Shown: in pieces, positions 45,016 through 54,314 of the stretch
Position numbering within the stretch: the first letter of the stretch is position 1
Layout: each line of letters begins with the position of its first letter
NCBI GenBank assembly: GCA_026707665.1
Contig: JAPOWK010000159.1
Location: forward strand, 104,870-168,869
Origin: Chloroflexota bacterium
Lineage (GTDB): Bacteria > Chloroflexota > Anaerolineae > Aggregatilineales > Phototrophicaceae
DNA: 64,000 bases
Direction: 5' to 3'
Translations under genes and position numbers: made by a program
Notes under the pieces: model-generated
The model's input: only the letters and a program-made list of their open reading frames with translations
Database searches by the model: none
Told to the model about the DNA's origin: nothing

Positions 45016-46491
45016 CTAGCCGATCGAGCCTTCCAACTGGATTTGAATCAGTCGGTTCAATTCCAGCGCGTATTCCATCGGCAATTCCTTGACCAGCGGC
45101 TCGAGGAATCCGTTGACAATTATCGCGTTGGCTTCGTCTTCGTTGATGCCGCGGCTCATCAGATAGAAGAGCTGATCTTCGCCTACTTTGCTGACCGATG
45201 CCTCATGCCCCATCGTGACGTCTCTAGCATCAATCTCAATCGTAGGGTAAGTGTCGGAGCGGCTGTCGTCATCAAGCAGCAGCGCGTCGCAGACGACATT
45301 GCTCTTGCTGTTGCGCGCCGCTTTGTCGATCTTGAGCAAACCCCGATAGCTGGCGCGTCCGCCATCTTTGCTAATCGACTTGCTGATTATCTGGCTGGTT
45401 GTATTGGGCGCCAGATGCGTGATCTTCGCGCCGGCATCCTGATGCTGGCCATCACCGGCGAATGCGATCGAAAGCACTTCGCCATGCGCCCCCTTCCCGC
45501 GCAATATCACCGCCGGATATTTCATCGTCAGGCGGCTGCCCAGGTTGCCATCCACCCATTCCATCGTCGCGCCTTCTTCGGCTACAGCGCGTTTCGTCAC
45601 CAGGTTGTAGACATTATTGGACCAATTCTGGATAGTGGTGTAACGGCAGCGACCGCCCTTCTTTACGATGATCTCCACCACGGCGCTGTGCAGACTGTCC
45701 GAACTGTAAATCGGCGCGGTGCAGCCTTCGACGTAATGCACGTAGGCGCCTTCATCGACGATGATGAGAGTCCGCTCGAACTGACCCATATTCTGCGTGT
45801 TGATACGGAAATAGGCTTGCAAGGGCATTTCGACGTGAACGCCAGGCGGGACATAGATGAAGCTGCCGCCCGACCATACCGCTGTGTTCAAGGCGGCGAA
45901 CTTGTTGTCGTTCGATGGTATCACCGTGCCGAAGTATTCCTTGATGATCTCGGGATGTTCGCGCAAGCCGGAATCCATGTCGAGGAAGATAACACCCTGC
46001 TCTTCGAGGTTTTCCTGGATGTTGTGATAGACCGATTCGCTGTCGTATTGCGCTGACACCCCGTGCAGGAATTTCTGCTCGGCTTCTGGTATGCCGAGTT
46101 TGTCGAAGGTGTCTTTGATTTCTTGCGGCACATCATCCCAGTCGCCTTCTGTCTGGTCCGTCGCCCGCACGTAGTAGTAGATATCGTCGTAGTCGATCTT
46201 GTTCAAATCCCCACCCCATTGCGGCGTCGGCTTGTCCATGAAAATGTGATATGCCTCGACCCGACGATCAGTCATCCAGCGCGGTTCGTCTTTCATCGCG
46301 CTGATTTGCCGCACGATATCTTCGTTGATGCCCTTCTGGCTCTTGAAGGTGTATTCGACATCGGCGTCGTGGAAACCGTATTTCTCGGCATAGCTCAAGC
46401 CGACATCCTTCAGCGCTTCCTCTTCGTGTGTGAGCTGCTTTTCGCTCTGTATCACTTCAACCATGTCTGATTCCTCGTCTTCTCGCCTCAA
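45016..46491 (-). CDS. sufB: Fe-S cluster assembly protein SufB
   Basis: 491 residues, the main Fe-S scaffold subunit. Family signatures: [78 protein letters not shown] and [22 protein letters not shown] near the C-terminus, plus a Cys near 254 in VEGCTAPIY. It overlaps sufC by 4 bp (ATGA). Confidence 0.96.
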   Translation of the reverse strand: MRREDEESDMVEVIQSEKQLTHEEEALKDVGLSYAEKYGFHDADVEYTFKSQKGINEDIVRQISAMKDEPRWMTDRRVEAYHIFMDKPTPQWGGDLNKIDYDDIYYYVRATDQTEGDWDDVPQEIKDTFDKLGIPEAEQKFLHGVSAQYDSESVYHNIQENLEEQGVIFLDMDSGLREHPEIIKEYFGTVIPSNDNKFAALNTAVWSGGSFIYVPPGVHVEMPLQAYFRINTQNMGQFERTLIIVDEGAYVHYVEGCTAPIYSSDSLHSAVVEIIVKKGGRCRYTTIQNWSNNVYNLVTKRAVAEEGATMEWVDGNLGSRLTMKYPAVILRGKGAHGEVLSIAFAGDGQHQDAGAKITHLAPNTTSQIISKSISKDGGRASYRGLLKIDKAARNSKSNVVCDALLLDDDSRSDTYPTIEIDARDVTMGHEASVSKVGEDQLFYLMSRGINEDEANAIIVNGFLEPLVKELPMEYALELNRLIQIQLEGSIG

Positions 46492-47279
46492 GCCTGGAAG
46501 TGCGCCAGCGCCTCATGCCTTTCGCGGATCCACTCGTAGCCCTTTTCTTCCAACTCAACCGCCAGTTCGGGTCCGCCGCTCTCGACAATCCGGCCTTCAT
46601 AGAGCACGTGCACATAATCCGGCTTGATGTAATTCAACATCCGTTGGTAATGCGTGATCACGAGCACGCCCAAATCAGGACCGGTCAAGGCGTTGACACC
46701 GTCGGCGACAATGCGCAGCGCGTCTATGTCGAGGCCCGAATCGGTCTCGTCCAGCACGGCGATCTCCGGCTCCAACACGGCCATTTGCAAGACCTCAGCG
46801 CGCTTCTTTTCACCGCCACTGAAACCTTCGTTGAGGTAACGGCCGGCGAAAGCGTGATCAATCTGCAACTGCGTCATTTTCTCGCGCATGAGACGGGCAA
46901 ACTTGGGAATCGGAATGCCCTTGCTATCCGGGTCTTCCGCCTTCATGCGCGCATTGATGGCATGGCGCAGAAAATTGCCCAGCGTCACACCCGGAATGGC
47001 GACCGGATATTGAAAAGCCAGAAACAAGCCAGCGCGGCTGCGCTCGTCCGGTTCCAGGTCCAGCAGGTTTTCGCCATCCAGCAGGACTTCGCCTTCGTGG
47101 ACTTCATAAGCGGGGTTGCCCATCAATATGTTGGCCAAGGTGCTCTTGCCAGAGCCATTTGGTCCCATTAGCGCATGTATCTCGCCCTTCTTGACGGTCA
47201 AGTCCAAACCGCGCAGTATCATTTCATCTTCGCCATCGACACTCGCGTGCAGATTCCGAATCTCCAAAGTTGCAACCAT
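46488..47279 (-). CDS. sufC: Fe-S cluster assembly ATPase SufC
   Basis: 263 residues. Soluble ABC ATPase that drives SufBCD. Walker [10 protein letters not shown] (about 39-47), signature [12 protein letters not shown], and Walker [14 protein letters not shown] are as in SufC. It is first in the suf operon and overlaps sufB by 4 bp (ATGA). GAGGAG lies about 7-8 nt upstream. The strong promoter and inverted repeat at 47312-47381 lie just upstream. Confidence 0.97.
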   Translation of the reverse strand: MVATLEIRNLHASVDGEDEMILRGLDLTVKKGEIHALMGPNGSGKSTLANILMGNPAYEVHEGEVLLDGENLLDLEPDERSRAGLFLAFQYPVAIPGVTLGNFLRHAINARMKAEDPDSKGIPIPKFARLMREKMTQLQIDHAFAGRYLNEGFSGGEKKRAEVLQMAVLEPEIAVLDETDSGLDIDALRIVADGVNALTGPDLGVLVITHYQRMLNYIKPDYVHVLYEGRIVESGGPELAVELEEKGYEWIRERHEALAHFQA

Positions 47280-47311
47280 TCGCGGCAGATCTCCTCTCTT
47301 GTGGAATTAAT

Positions 47312-47338
47312 GTCGGTTAAATTTACTCTGTAACCGAC
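47312..47338 (-). promoter_or_regulatory. Perfect inverted repeat in the suf operon leader
   Basis: GTCGGTTA at 47312-47319 and TAACCGAC at 47331-47338 are perfect 8-bp inverse copies with an 11-bp spacer. It sits just downstream of the putative -10, inside the leader and upstream of the ribosome-binding site, where a repressor site or RNA hairpin could act. Confidence 0.5.
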
Positions 47339-47352
47339 TCGAATTCACTGGC

Positions 47353-47381
47353 AGTATATCAGCGCGCCAATCGCTTGTCAA
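47353..47381 (-). promoter_or_regulatory. Strong putative suf operon promoter
   Basis: Minus strand TTGACA (47376-47381), a 17-bp spacer and TATACT (47353-47358): near-consensus sigma70. The 47280-47646 intergenic region contains this promoter, the inverted repeat, and upstream sequence of the divergent SufT-like gene. Confidence 0.7.
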
Positions 47382-47646
47382 CAGCCTTGCCTGGCAAACG
47401 GCAGCATAGTCGCGCGCCCGGCAAGTGCGCTGTTGCGTACATGAACAGAGTAGCTCCTGTACAATAGAATCCCGTCAGAATCCATGGCTTTTGCCCAAAT
47501 TGACAGCGATTCAACGCTGTACTATGCTTATGATATTGCTTGCGCCCAGGCGCAGCGAACACAGACAGAAAGATTGTCGCTGGCGCTGGCTCTAGGCCGC
47601 GCGCAGACTTAACTTCAGAATGATCCAAAGTCCAAAGGATGAACTC

Positions 47647-47943
47647 ATGGATGAGAAAGAAGCGGGCTTGTACGAAGCGATGCGGGCTGTGATTGATCCT
47701 GAAATCGGCATGAATATCATCGAGCTTGGTTTGGTACGCGGCGTGGAAATCGGCGAAGACAGCGCTCACGTCAATATGATCATGACGACGCCCTTCTGCC
47801 CTTATGCGCCGCAGCTTCTCGAGCAGACGCGCCGCACGGCGCAAGACTTCCTGGGTTTGCCGACAACGATCGAGATGGGCATGGAAATGTGGGACCCCAG
47901 CATGATGGAAGAGGGCGCCGCCAGCGACTGGGGGCTCTTCTAG
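47647..47943 (+). CDS. SufT/PaaD-like (DUF59, MIP18 family) protein
   Basis: 98 residues from ATG 47647, with AAAGGA upstream. The DUF59 pattern is clear: AVIDPEIGMNIIELGLVRGVEI, then MTTPFCPYAPQL with the family Cys. Members assist Fe-S protein maturation (SufT) or form phenylacetyl-CoA epoxidase subunits (PaaD). The position opposite the suf operon favours the first. An ATG at 47620 in frame would add nine residues. Confidence 0.9.
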   Translation: MDEKEAGLYEAMRAVIDPEIGMNIIELGLVRGVEIGEDSAHVNMIMTTPFCPYAPQLLEQTRRTAQDFLGLPTTIEMGMEMWDPSMMEEGAASDWGLF

Positions 47944-47961
47944 CCGCTGGTCGCTTTGACC

Positions 47962-50091
47962 CTAGGGGCGATGTCTGCTGATCCAGTCCCGCGGATCAAT
48001 GTAGTGCTGCACCAACAGATCATAATTCAGCTTGGGCCAATTGCCGGGTCGGGATTCCAGGAGGGTGGTCGCGCTCAAGTCAAAATGCAGGTGCGGCACA
48101 TAGCGGCCGAAGGCATCGCTGATTTCACAGATACGCTGACCGCGGGCGACGCGCTCGCCGACAGTGACCCGCATATTCTGCACATGTGCATAGCGGCTGT
48201 AAATGACTTGACCAGATGGCTCGTACAGCGGATCGTGGCGTATGACGACCAGATTACCCCATTTGCCCAAACGCGCGGCAAAAGTCACGACGCCGCTGGC
48301 GCAGGCGTAACAAGCCATGCCTTTATCTTCGTAGGGCCGGCCGAAATTTAGATCGGCGCCTGTATGATAGGCTTCGCTCGGCGTGCCGATGAAGTACAGC
48401 TTGCCGAAAGGGGTCGCGTCCAGCCAGCCTTTCGGCCACACTCTTTCGCCACGGCGCTGCTCGCTCGTGCCCACCGGCGAATCATATCCGTCAGCGACAT
48501 TGACGCCGTTAATCACAGTGGGACGCGGCTCGGACGGCGTATCAGGAGCGGGAGAGTAACCGGGAGGCGTCGTGACAATTCGGCGGAATCGAACCGCGTC
48601 AAATGCGATCTCTTTGTCGGATTCACCGGTCACGTCGTTCAAGAATACGCGCCCGGCATTCTCCATGTTCTTGTCCAGGTCAAATACGCCCAGCGCCACC
48701 CAGGCGTTTCGGCTCCGATGCTGGTTGATATCCAGGACTACTTCCGCCGTCGTACCGACGATACCGTGCACCTTATACCGAGCGCGCCTTGTCGTCGCGT
48801 TGCGATTGGGGATGAATACCGCAATCTCATATAAGCCGCTCGCCGGCAGGTCGTCCCGCCATTCCGCCCATACTTTGCTCGTCCGCTCTGCGGTGGGGAC
48901 GTACAGATAATCCCAACCCCAGGTATTCTGCCGCGCGCTGAACTCCGGTTTGCCGGTGTAAGTGCCGCTGCGAAAGCCGGACTTGGTCGGCAAAATAACA
49001 ACTTCTTCCGCGAAATTCTGCAGCGTCTCGCTGGTTTCCTCGGCGGGAGACGATGTCAGTTCGATTGGCTTGTTCACGCCGGCCCATTGCGAAATGACGC
49101 CATAGCGCCACCAACTCAATCCTTTGGCGCCATGCACCTGCGTTGACAAAGTATGCGCTTCGGTCTGTTCCGACGCGACGGCGTCGCCCTGCAAGACCGG
49201 GATGATTGGTTTATTGAATCCGCCCCAGACCGTCCACACCGATGCGAGCGACGCTTCCGGCGTCGAACGAAAGGTTTTCCAATAGGTCTGCGGATGAATG
49301 CTGTCGACGAATGGGCTCCATTCGTTGGGAAAAACTGTGTGATAATGCTGCGGGCGTGGATCGACGCTCATGCCAATGTGAAAGCGGGTGCCCAAGCCGC
49401 GTCGCAATTCCAGCATGAAGGGGCGCACCGCCTCGGCGCCACCCTGCCAATAATCAGCGTAGGGTTCGATATCCAGTATCAGCGACTGAACCCCGGCTCG
49501 CGTGCATGCTTCTACGATGATCGCGGTCTCCTGCGTTACATTCAGTCCTTTGGGCACACACCAGGCGTGAAACTCCAAGCCCGCCGCTTGGCAGGCGCTC
49601 ACCCATTGATCGACGCTGCTGGCGCCGCTAATCGCCATGTCACTGTTGTCGTACTGGCTCATCCAGTAGGTGCCATTGGTGATTTTCACCCAGACCTGGC
49701 TCACGTTTGGCGCCCTGGCTTTGATGTCATCGAGCGCTTCGCTGATGGTGTTCTGGGGAACGGCTGATCCTTTCCAATGCCAAACTGCCACTTTGCCGTC
49801 ATAGGGCGTGGGCTTGTGGGGAGAGGGCGCGGCGCCAATCGCGTGAATGAACTCAACATAGCCGGCGTATACCCAGCCTTTCAAGCCGCCCTTCTCCACC
49901 CATACCCAGTTTGATGCTGTCTTCGTATCAGGGAAATAAACCACCAGGGAATTATCCAGCAAGTCGCCGATGTCCTGATAATTGACGCCCGGTCCGCGCC
50001 GAATATTGCTGAGCGCCGACCGCGTATTGGCGACGGCGACCACGCCGCTGCCCGCGTCCGCTGGCTTTGGTACTGATGACGAAGTGGTCAT
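47962..50091 (-). CDS. Multi-module protein: SH3b, glycosidase-like barrel, golvesin-type domain, M23 peptidase
   Basis: 709 residues in four blocks. About 18-82 is a bacterial SH3 domain (SALSNIRRGPGVNYQDIGDL...GWVYAGYV); about 95-345 is a TIM-barrel region resembling a putative glycosyl hydrolase (VQSLILDIEPY, MSVDPRPQHYH); about 375-525 is a golvesin C-terminal-like beta domain (RARYKVHGIVG...VVLDINQHRS...AWVALGVFDLD); and about 575-705 is an M23 peptidase with HTGADLNFG and HLHFD. Conserved M23 zinc residues are seen. No signal peptide is visible, which is odd for a wall hydrolase. Convergent with the SufT gene. Confidence 0.85.
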   Translation of the reverse strand: MTTSSSVPKPADAGSGVVAVANTRSALSNIRRGPGVNYQDIGDLLDNSLVVYFPDTKTASNWVWVEKGGLKGWVYAGYVEFIHAIGAAPSPHKPTPYDGKVAVWHWKGSAVPQNTISEALDDIKARAPNVSQVWVKITNGTYWMSQYDNSDMAISGASSVDQWVSACQAAGLEFHAWCVPKGLNVTQETAIIVEACTRAGVQSLILDIEPYADYWQGGAEAVRPFMLELRRGLGTRFHIGMSVDPRPQHYHTVFPNEWSPFVDSIHPQTYWKTFRSTPEASLASVWTVWGGFNKPIIPVLQGDAVASEQTEAHTLSTQVHGAKGLSWWRYGVISQWAGVNKPIELTSSPAEETSETLQNFAEEVVILPTKSGFRSGTYTGKPEFSARQNTWGWDYLYVPTAERTSKVWAEWRDDLPASGLYEIAVFIPNRNATTRRARYKVHGIVGTTAEVVLDINQHRSRNAWVALGVFDLDKNMENAGRVFLNDVTGESDKEIAFDAVRFRRIVTTPPGYSPAPDTPSEPRPTVINGVNVADGYDSPVGTSEQRRGERVWPKGWLDATPFGKLYFIGTPSEAYHTGADLNFGRPYEDKGMACYACASGVVTFAARLGKWGNLVVIRHDPLYEPSGQVIYSRYAHVQNMRVTVGERVARGQRICEISDAFGRYVPHLHFDLSATTLLESRPGNWPKLNYDLLVQHYIDPRDWISRHRP

Positions 50092-50275
50092 GCACGGCGC
50101 CCCTTTCCGGTTGAATTAGTCGCATACTAGTACAACTGTCTGTTTTGGGCAAAGCATTTGCGCCCTTTGCGAAGCCTTACGCAAAAAAGCCGCCCTGGGG
50201 CGACCAAATGGATTCGTGCGAGCGACTTAATTGGCAGGCGCAGCTTGCTGTATGAGCCGCTGAGGACGGTCCAAG

Positions 50276-51379
50276 CTAAACGATGAACTGCCCATCGCGG
50301 TAAAACATCTCACCATCAACGCGGATTTCACTGTCGTGGCGCATATCGCAGATCATGTCCCAATGAACGGCGCTCTTGTTGAGACTGCCGGTTTCGGGAT
50401 AGCCCATGCCGATGGCCATGTGAATGGTGCCGCCGATCTTCTCGTCATAGAGGATCATGCCGGTGAAGCGATCAATGCCGAAATTGGTGCCGATGGCGAA
50501 TTCGCCGAGATAACGCGCGCCGGCGTCCGTCTCCAACTGCGCGTGCAACAGGTCTTCGTTCTGCTCGGCAGTTGCATCTGACACCTTGCCATCGACGAAT
50601 TTCAATTCAATGCCACTGACCGCCCTGCCGCCGACGACCGCCGGATAGCTGAAGCGAACCCAGCCATTCACACTGTCCTCAACCGGGCCGGTGAAGATCT
50701 CGCCGCTCGGCATATTGCGCTTGCCATCGCTGTTGACAGAGGCGCGTCCGGCGATGCTCAACTCGAGATCTATATTTGGTCCCCGCAGATTGATGCGATC
50801 CTTGCCGGCCAGGTATTCGACTTTGTGCTGCTGCATTTCGCTAAGCTTTCTCCATTCGGCGGCCGGATCATCTTCATCGCAGAAGCAAGCGCCGTAGACA
50901 AAATCTTCGTAGTCTTCGAGGCTCATATTGGCTTCTTGCGCGCTGGCTTGCGTCGGATAAAGCGCGCCCACCCAGCGAAACTCGCCCCGGGCCGATCGCT
51001 CAAGTCGTGTCTGCAAGATCTCACCCTGCGCGGCCCGCCAGGCTTGCATCCGGCTCGCGCTGATATTGCTCATAGAGCGCGTATTCTCGGGCGCGCCGAC
51101 GCGGATATAGACGTCGCCCTCTTCCGTGTAGCGTTGCAGCGCCGGGTCGATCCAGTTCAGCTGCTCGTCGCTGGCATGTCGCAGGAAATAGCGCTGCATC
51201 CGCTCGTCGCCGATCAACAGGCTTGGATGACCGCCGGCGTCGATGACGGCTTCGTATACATCGCGCAGAATTGGCAGTGAGCCGAACTCGCCCAGAATCC
51301 CTACCCAATCCCCCGGCCTTACCTCAGTTGAATAATTGACCAGCAGTTCCGCCAATTTTCGCCGTCTTTGATCGCTCAT
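50276..51379 (-). CDS. M29-family aminopeptidase
   Basis: 367 residues. Metalloaminopeptidase of the AmpS/PepS type with two-metal site. Segments typical of the family: VRPGDWVGILGEFGSLPILRDV at the start, NMPSGEIFTGPVEDSVNGWVRF, GIELKFVDGKV, GEFAIGTNFGI, GTIHMAIG, and HWDMICDMR. These include the metal-binding Glu, His and Asp of M29. Normal length. It is followed on the same strand by the downstream 47962-50091 gene after a 184-bp gap, so it probably forms its own unit. Role: peptide degradation in the cytosol. Confidence 0.92.
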   Translation of the reverse strand: MSDQRRRKLAELLVNYSTEVRPGDWVGILGEFGSLPILRDVYEAVIDAGGHPSLLIGDERMQRYFLRHASDEQLNWIDPALQRYTEEGDVYIRVGAPENTRSMSNISASRMQAWRAAQGEILQTRLERSARGEFRWVGALYPTQASAQEANMSLEDYEDFVYGACFCDEDDPAAEWRKLSEMQQHKVEYLAGKDRINLRGPNIDLELSIAGRASVNSDGKRNMPSGEIFTGPVEDSVNGWVRFSYPAVVGGRAVSGIELKFVDGKVSDATAEQNEDLLHAQLETDAGARYLGEFAIGTNFGIDRFTGMILYDEKIGGTIHMAIGMGYPETGSLNKSAVHWDMICDMRHDSEIRVDGEMFYRDGQFIV

Positions 51380-51406
51380 ATCCGGCCCTTCTGTCGTCGG
51401 TCTGCC

Positions 51407-51913
51407 CTATGCCAATTCCTTCGCCTTCGCCAACGCGGCGTCGAAATCCACCTCGTTCCCGATGATCGGCACATACTCGGCATGCTGGACGACATTTTCG
51501 CGATCGAGCACAAAGACCGCCCGTTGACAGATCCGCCAATCGGTATCGTGTACGCCGTAGTCATCGGCGAATTGCATATCGCGCTGCGTCGAAAGCGTTT
51601 CGGTGTTTTCGATGCCTTCGCTGCCACAGAACCGGCCCATGGCAAATGGCATATCGGCACTGACGGTCAGCACAACTGTATTCTCAAGGGCGGCCGCTTC
51701 GGCATTAAAGCGGCGCGTTTGATCGGCGCAGACGCCGGTGTCGATTGAGGGGATCACGCTGATGACTTTGACTTTGCCAGCATAATCCGCCAGAGATTTG
51801 CTGCTCAAGTCATTGGCGATCAGGTTGAAGTCGGGCGCCGCCGCGCCGATCGCCAGCATTTCGTTCTGTACATGGTGTTCACTGTCGCCAACCATCAATC
51901 CTTTGCGCGCCAT
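51407..51913 (-). CDS. tpx: Thiol peroxidase, Tpx family
   Basis: 168 residues. Atypical 2-Cys peroxiredoxin reducing peroxides with thioredoxin. Peroxidatic C62 in IDTGVCADQTRRF, resolving C96 in MGRFCGSEG, both at the usual positions. It is divergent from the DM13 gene, and its promoter overlaps a PerR/Fur-like site. AAGGAG lies about 6 nt upstream of the ATG. Confidence 0.96.
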   Translation of the reverse strand: MARKGLMVGDSEHHVQNEMLAIGAAAPDFNLIANDLSSKSLADYAGKVKVISVIPSIDTGVCADQTRRFNAEAAALENTVVLTVSADMPFAMGRFCGSEGIENTETLSTQRDMQFADDYGVHDTDWRICQRAVFVLDRENVVQHAEYVPIIGNEVDFDAALAKAKELA

Positions 51914-51964
51914 GTCTCCATCTCCTTATTCTTCTGTAATGCTTTTATCACTTCCAATCGATTA

Positions 51965-52000
51965 TGATAAGAATTATAAGCGCATCGTCTTCACTATCAA
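51965..52000 (-). promoter_or_regulatory. tpx promoter overlapping a PerR/Fur-like box
   Basis: Minus strand TTGATA (51995-52000), a 16-bp spacer and perfect TATAAT (51973-51978). TGATAAGAATTATAA at 51965-51979 matches 13 of 15 positions of the PerR consensus TTATAATNATTATAA and covers the -10, so peroxide or iron control is likely. Confidence 0.55.
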
Positions 52001-52050
52001 GATGATAATGTGGCATCAGGCTGGTTCGAGTTGCTAGGGAGGAAACCCGT

Positions 52051-52686
52051 ATGAAGACAAAGCTGCTGTTGATTGTCGTTCTGATCGCGGTCGTGGGTGG
52101 CGGGCTGGCGATTACAAAACCCTGGCTCTACTTCGTTAATCGTGAAGTGAACGAGGCGTTTCCGGGCTTGACGGACGCGCAGCGCGAAGCGGTGGCCAAT
52201 ATGCCGGAAGAAGAGAAGCAGGCGCTGATCGACATGGCGAAATCAACCCGCAAAATGGTGGAAGACACCGCTATCGCACAGAGCGGCGCCGACACGGTCG
52301 TGCCAGCAGCTGAGCAGGCGATGCCGCCCGACATGCCCGACGAACCGACCGTGCTGGTGATGGGCTCTTTCATCGATATTGACCCGATTCACGGAGCCGA
52401 AGGCAGCGCGACCGTCTACGAATTGCCGGACGGGGAGCGCGTTCTGCGCTTCGAGGACTTCCGATCCAAGAACGGACCGGATCTGCATGTCTACTTGTCA
52501 AGGGAAGCGCCGACAAGCACCTTCGCCGGTCTGGGCGACGGCGAAATCCATCTCGGCGCGTTGAAAGGCAACGTAGGCAACCAGAACTACGATATTCCCG
52601 CGGATGTCGACCTGAGCGAATACCGCAGCGTCGTCATCTACTGCGTTCCCTTCCACGTGGTATTCAGTACTGCCGCGTTCGCTTGA
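52051..52686 (+). CDS. DM13-domain exported protein
   Basis: 211 residues. An N-terminal membrane/signal helix (MKTKLLLIVVLIAVVGGG) precedes a helical linker and a C-terminal DM13 domain (about 103-211): GSFIDIDPIHGAEGSATVYELP, VLRFEDFRSKNGPDLHVYLS, and VVIYCVPFHVVFSTA with the conserved Cys. DM13 domains are proposed to be redox-active. It shares the intergenic control region with tpx, which suggests an oxidative-stress connection. Confidence 0.85.
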   Translation: MKTKLLLIVVLIAVVGGGLAITKPWLYFVNREVNEAFPGLTDAQREAVANMPEEEKQALIDMAKSTRKMVEDTAIAQSGADTVVPAAEQAMPPDMPDEPTVLVMGSFIDIDPIHGAEGSATVYELPDGERVLRFEDFRSKNGPDLHVYLSREAPTSTFAGLGDGEIHLGALKGNVGNQNYDIPADVDLSEYRSVVIYCVPFHVVFSTAAFA

Positions 52687-52709
52687 CTTGCATTTGGACT
52701 AATGCCCCA

Positions 52710-54311
52710 TTAGTCGAAGGCGCGGAATCGCCAATCGCCGCCAACCATCGTACCCAAAATGTTGAGCTCGAGGATTTCCTCGGGCTCAACCTGGTAGATA
52801 TCGCGATCAAGCACGATAAAGTCTGCCAGAAAGCCCTCTTTTAGTTTCCCCAATCGGTCTTCCATGCGCGCGGCATAGGCCGGTCCTTGCGTGAAACCTA
52901 GCAGCGATTCGTGCAAGCTGAGTCGCGCCTCCGGGTGCCAGCCACCGGTCGGCTGCCCATCGCGCTGGCGGGTCACGGCGGCATGTATTCCGATGAAGGG
53001 ATCAAGGGGTTCCACCGGCGCATCCGAGCCGAAAGCCACCCGCGCGCCCTGATCCAATTGCAGGCGCGGATTGTAGGCGTATGCGGTTCGCTCGCCCCAA
53101 TAGCGCAGGGCAGTGATCCGGTCGGAGGTGGCGTGGATGGGCTGCATGGAGGCGATGACATCCAGCTCCGCCAGGCGACCGGCATCTCCCGGATGAATGA
53201 TTTGGACGTGTTCAATGCGATGACGTCGATCCTGGGCGGGTAGGCCTCGTTCGGCTTCTTCGCTGCGAACGACTTCGAAGACATCCAGCGTGTCATGAAC
53301 CGCCTTGTCACCGATGGCGTGAATGCTCGACGGCAAGCCAAATGCGCTGGCGCGGCTGACGTACTCGATCATCTCTTCCTTATCGACGACAGCCATTCCG
53401 TAGTTGTCCGGCTCGCCCTGATATGGCTCGAACATCAAGGCAGTCTTTGGTCCCAGCGCGCCATCGGCAAAGAGCTTGAGCGCGCCGATGCGGATCCAAT
53501 CATCGCCGAATCCGCTGCGAATGCCGGAGTCGAGCGCCGCACTCAGCCAGTTTTGATTGATCTGTTTCAGCACGCGCAAAGACAGCTCGCCGCGTTCGCG
53601 CAGCACTTGCAAGGCTGCCAGACACGAAGGCTCGTCGAAATCATGAATCATGGTGATGCCACATTGCAGGGCATGGTCTTGCGCTTGCAGCATCATGCCC
53701 GCCAGCTCGTCGCTCGTCGGGCTCGGTATGCGTTCGCTGACCAGATCCATCGCCGTTTCCAACAAGATGCCGGTGGCCGCGCCATCAGCATCGCGCTGAA
53801 TCTGACCGCCCTCGGGGTCGGGGGTGCTGTCGGTGATGCCGGCGCGCCGCAACGCCGCGGAATTGACCCAGGCGGCATGCCCGCTCTTGGCGCTGAGGTA
53901 GACCGGATGCGCCGGCGCGACGTCGTCAAGATCCTGCCTCGTCGGAAATGTGCGGTCAGGCCACAAGTCTTGCGCCCAGCCTTGTCCCCGCACCCATAAG
54001 TCCGCGGGCGTCTCCCTGACGCGCTCCCTCACCCGTTCGATCGCGATCGATTTGTCGGAAACTTCGAATACATTGACCGATCGCATCGCCTGCGCTTGCG
54101 CCTCCCAATGCAGGTGCGCGTCCGTCAGCCCGGGCAAGATTGTCTTTCCATCCAGATTTACGACGGTCGTCCCCGCATTTGCCAGATGCCGAATTTCGTC
54201 ATCGGCGCCCAGGGCGACTACTCGGCCATAGCTGAGGGCAAGAGCCCGAGCTCGTGGCAGGTTCTTGTCAAGCGTGATGATATTCGCGCCCAGGAGAATG
54301 GTATCAATCAT
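52710..54311 (-). CDS. Amidohydrolase family protein (YtcJ-like)
   Basis: 533 residues. Metal-dependent hydrolase of the amidohydrolase 3 family: LDGKTILPGLTDAHLHWEAQ with HxH, ALKLFADGALGPKTA, SSIHAIGDKAVHDTLDVFE, RRHRIEHVQII, and FGSDAPVEPLDPF. The physiological substrate is unknown. It follows the PfkB kinase gene by 3 bp, so the pair is cotranscribed. Confidence 0.92.
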   Translation of the reverse strand: MIDTILLGANIITLDKNLPRARALALSYGRVVALGADDEIRHLANAGTTVVNLDGKTILPGLTDAHLHWEAQAQAMRSVNVFEVSDKSIAIERVRERVRETPADLWVRGQGWAQDLWPDRTFPTRQDLDDVAPAHPVYLSAKSGHAAWVNSAALRRAGITDSTPDPEGGQIQRDADGAATGILLETAMDLVSERIPSPTSDELAGMMLQAQDHALQCGITMIHDFDEPSCLAALQVLRERGELSLRVLKQINQNWLSAALDSGIRSGFGDDWIRIGALKLFADGALGPKTALMFEPYQGEPDNYGMAVVDKEEMIEYVSRASAFGLPSSIHAIGDKAVHDTLDVFEVVRSEEAERGLPAQDRRHRIEHVQIIHPGDAGRLAELDVIASMQPIHATSDRITALRYWGERTAYAYNPRLQLDQGARVAFGSDAPVEPLDPFIGIHAAVTRQRDGQPTGGWHPEARLSLHESLLGFTQGPAYAARMEDRLGKLKEGFLADFIVLDRDIYQVEPEEILELNILGTMVGGDWRFRAFD

Positions 54312-54314
54312 GCC

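Noticed and set aside
44998..46056. 352-residue plus-strand frame opposite sufB
   Set aside because: Mirror of sufB with no domain; the sufB frame is certain.
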